This document shows, piece by piece, positions 63,301 through 64,000 of a DNA stretch of 64,000 bases; position 1 is the first letter of the stretch; each line of letters begins with the position of its first letter. Made by a program: the position numbers and the translations under genes. This DNA comes from Chitinophaga vietnamensis (GTDB lineage: Bacteria > Bacteroidota > Bacteroidia > Chitinophagales > Chitinophagaceae). The notes under the pieces are model-generated. The model was not told the DNA's origin and ran no database searches. It worked only from the letters and a program-made list of their open reading frames with translations. The stretch spans positions 124,001 to 188,000 of the forward strand of contig NZ_CABHMS010000003.1 in assembly GCF_902167635.1 (NCBI RefSeq), in the 5' to 3' direction.

Positions 63301-64000
63301 CAGCATAGCGGATATGAAGGATATAACGGTATGGGGTATACGAATAGAAGCTAAGAAAGCATTGATGCGGATCATCAGGGAACGCGTGCGCGAAGCACGC
63401 ATCGCCAGGCATGAAAGCCCCGCAAAGATACGCCAGGCGCTGGATAGCATCAGTGAAAATGCCTTGTTCATAGGATTTGCACGACGTTTTGCCCCCTATA
63501 AGAGAGCGGGCTTGCTCTTCACAGATATACAAAGGCTGAAACGCATCGTACAAAATAATGCCCGTCCTGTGCTGATACTACTTGCCGGCAAGGCGCATCC
63601 CAAAGACGAAGAAGGCATCGTCATCCTGCGGCAGATCATGGCCGTCACCAGGATGCCGGAACTGGAAAACAAGGTACTGTTTCTGGAAGACTATGACCTG
63701 GAACTAGCCGCGATGCTCGTGCAGGGAGTAGATGTATGGCTTAATACGCCCCGATTAAACACCGAAGCCTCCGGTACAAGCGGCATGAAAGCCCTGTGGA
63801 ATGGTGTACTGCAATGCAGCACAAAAGATGGCTGGTGGGCGGAAGCGTTCCGCGAAGACCTTGGATGGGCACTGGATTCCAGCATCTTTTACGACAAAGA
63901 AGAACAAACAGATGAAGAGGATGCGGCGATGCTGTATAGCCTGTTGGAAAACGAGATCATCCCGCTTTTCTTTGACCGTAATCCTGCCGGTATCCCGGAA
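60329..64000 (+). CDS. Glycogen synthase (GT3) fused to alpha-glucan phosphorylase (GT35), cut by the window edge
   Basis: The frame runs from ATG 60329 to the right edge, at least 1224 residues. Residues ~10-540 are a eukaryote-type glycogen synthase: EVSWEVCNKAGGIHTVL opening, FTTHATVLGR, SYYEPWGYTPLES. Residues ~590-1224 are a short-type phosphorylase: GGNLWWSWNSEA, CMEYGLCSGLKWYAGGLGVLAGD, HINEGHAAFAGLER, TNGVHVPTW and NTEASGTSGMKALWNG (pyridoxal-phosphate region). One polypeptide thus carries both a synthesising and a degrading activity; such fusions are known in Bacteroidota. The last ~200 residues expected for the family are missing here. Confidence 0.93.
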   Translation, partial: MTDTLLKPDYIFEVSWEVCNKAGGIHTVLCTKARLLQQEWNDHLIMIGPDLHTGTGIIPEFKEDKTLFTTWKSHALQEGLPIRVGRWNIPGEPLVALVDFTPLYQQKNAIFSELWVKFHLDSLSGQWDYIEPAMFGYAAAKVINSFYQCHLNSTDKIIAQFHEWMTGAGILYIEDQVPQVATVFTTHATVLGRNIAGNGQPFYSRFDTFNAEQMAREMNVVSKHSLEKTAAGIADCFTVVSEFTARECEKFLGRQPDLITPNGFDASFVPSDATFTDKRNAARKKVLEIATALLQQSLPENSLLVVKCGRYEFRNKGIDVFIDSLALLRDGTPPDKNILAVIFVPARQTGPRELLLHSMQQPDLAHPRTGEVLTHHLLGADTDPVLDRIHQCRLDNAPGSQVKVLFVPTYLDGNDGIFNMSYYDILIGFDLAVFPSYYEPWGYTPLESLAFHIPAITTSVSGFGMAVSQLPDFSGQGIYIVERNDNNEKQAAITIADIIRNYAAQSDETVTQYRQAAYVISQKFSWEHLIVRYKMAYDFALQKSAEREALFRGKPQAMPALMVHGIPEQQPVWRAIEIEAAFPAALKPLQKIGGNLWWSWNSEARALFEHIDAACWRQCQHNPLKMLKTLGLDALLQLEKDKDFLDRLAIAEQKFDDYMQAAEHKAGPLIAYCCMEYGLCSGLKWYAGGLGVLAGDYLKAASDANLNMVAVGLLYRQGYFSQKITCQGDQLAVPETFDLNSLPVYPVKNADGRPLLLPLAFPGRMVSAAIWKVAVGRITLYLLDTDVAGNQADDRQITAQLYNSEPDMRLKQEILLGIGGARMLALLGIRPDVYHINEGHAAFAGLERIHAIMQEANLPFDAALEIIRASTQFTTHTAMPAAVDLFSEELLRAYLSYLARDFNISWEQIMALGRKDAADKEERFSMLYLAARLSQEINAVSKLHRQVSARMLQVLWKDFRPAELHLTAITNGVHVPTWLAEEWKKAQGSTGSIADMKDITVWGIRIEAKKALMRIIRERVREARIARHESPAKIRQALDSISENALFIGFARRFAPYKRAGLLFTDIQRLKRIVQNNARPVLILLAGKAHPKDEEGIVILRQIMAVTRMPELENKVLFLEDYDLELAAMLVQGVDVWLNTPRLNTEASGTSGMKALWNGVLQCSTKDGWWAEAFREDLGWALDSSIFYDKEEQTDEEDAAMLYSLLENEIIPLFFDRNPAGIPE

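Noticed and set aside
1-64000. tRNA, rRNA, CRISPR arrays, transposases, phage genes
   Set aside because: None was recognised on either strand; repeats seen are palindromes or short direct repeats.

Overview
The window looks like a chromosomal segment of a Bacteroidota, most like the Chitinophaga/Chitinophagaceae group. The signs are a GLPGLI-family protein beside a carboxypeptidase-regulatory/beta-barrel outer-membrane protein, an ECF sigma factor with a small membrane partner, TAnnTTTG-type -7 promoter boxes, almost no Shine-Dalgarno sequences, double-domain universal stress proteins, and a glycogen synthase fused to an alpha-glucan phosphorylase. I saw no tRNA, rRNA, CRISPR array or transposase.

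Region A (1-16.1 kb, by eye more AT-rich than the rest) is an apparently undescribed RiPP (ribosomally made, modified peptide) cluster. In order it holds an S41 protease (cut by the left edge), a 75-residue precursor with three Tyr-x-Asn triplets, three Cys and one Trp, a transcription attenuator, a radical SAM/SPASM maturase, a subtilisin-like protease fused to a TIGR04066/DUF1611-like module, an ABC exporter, a flavin-dependent halogenase with all its signature residues, a membrane protein/ECF sigma/anti-sigma-like trio, a large outer-membrane protein, a GLPGLI protein, two glycosyltransferases and two small proteins. The likely product is an exported, cross-linked and halogenated, perhaps glycosylated, peptide.

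Region B (16.3-25.5 kb) is one efflux operon: TolC-like outer-membrane protein, lipoprotein adaptor and two tandem, similar RND pumps.

Region C (25.5-64 kb, running off the right edge) is a stress/energy-conservation island on both strands. It holds Hsp20, five universal stress proteins, two P-type ATPases (one MgtA), D-lactate dehydrogenase, PEP synthase, a PfkB-type hexose kinase, OsmC, BON, a membrane protease with CBS domains, a LOG-family protein, an MFS transporter, an eRF1-like protein and a glycogen/alpha-glucan operon (debranching enzyme, GT4, GH57, synthase-phosphorylase fusion). In its middle lie a soluble PAS histidine kinase and a response regulator whose output is a CRP/FNR-type domain. 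Nearly every transcription unit is preceded by a CRP/FNR-like palindrome TGAY-N4-RTCA. I count 19 full matches. They commonly come in pairs exactly 22 bp apart, with the proximal site exactly 23 bp from a TAnnTTTG-like -7 box. The simplest reading is a single two-component regulon, comparable in content to the mycobacterial DosR dormancy regulon. Two long perfect inverted repeats fill convergent gaps, and a REP-like palindrome sits at 35.8 kb.
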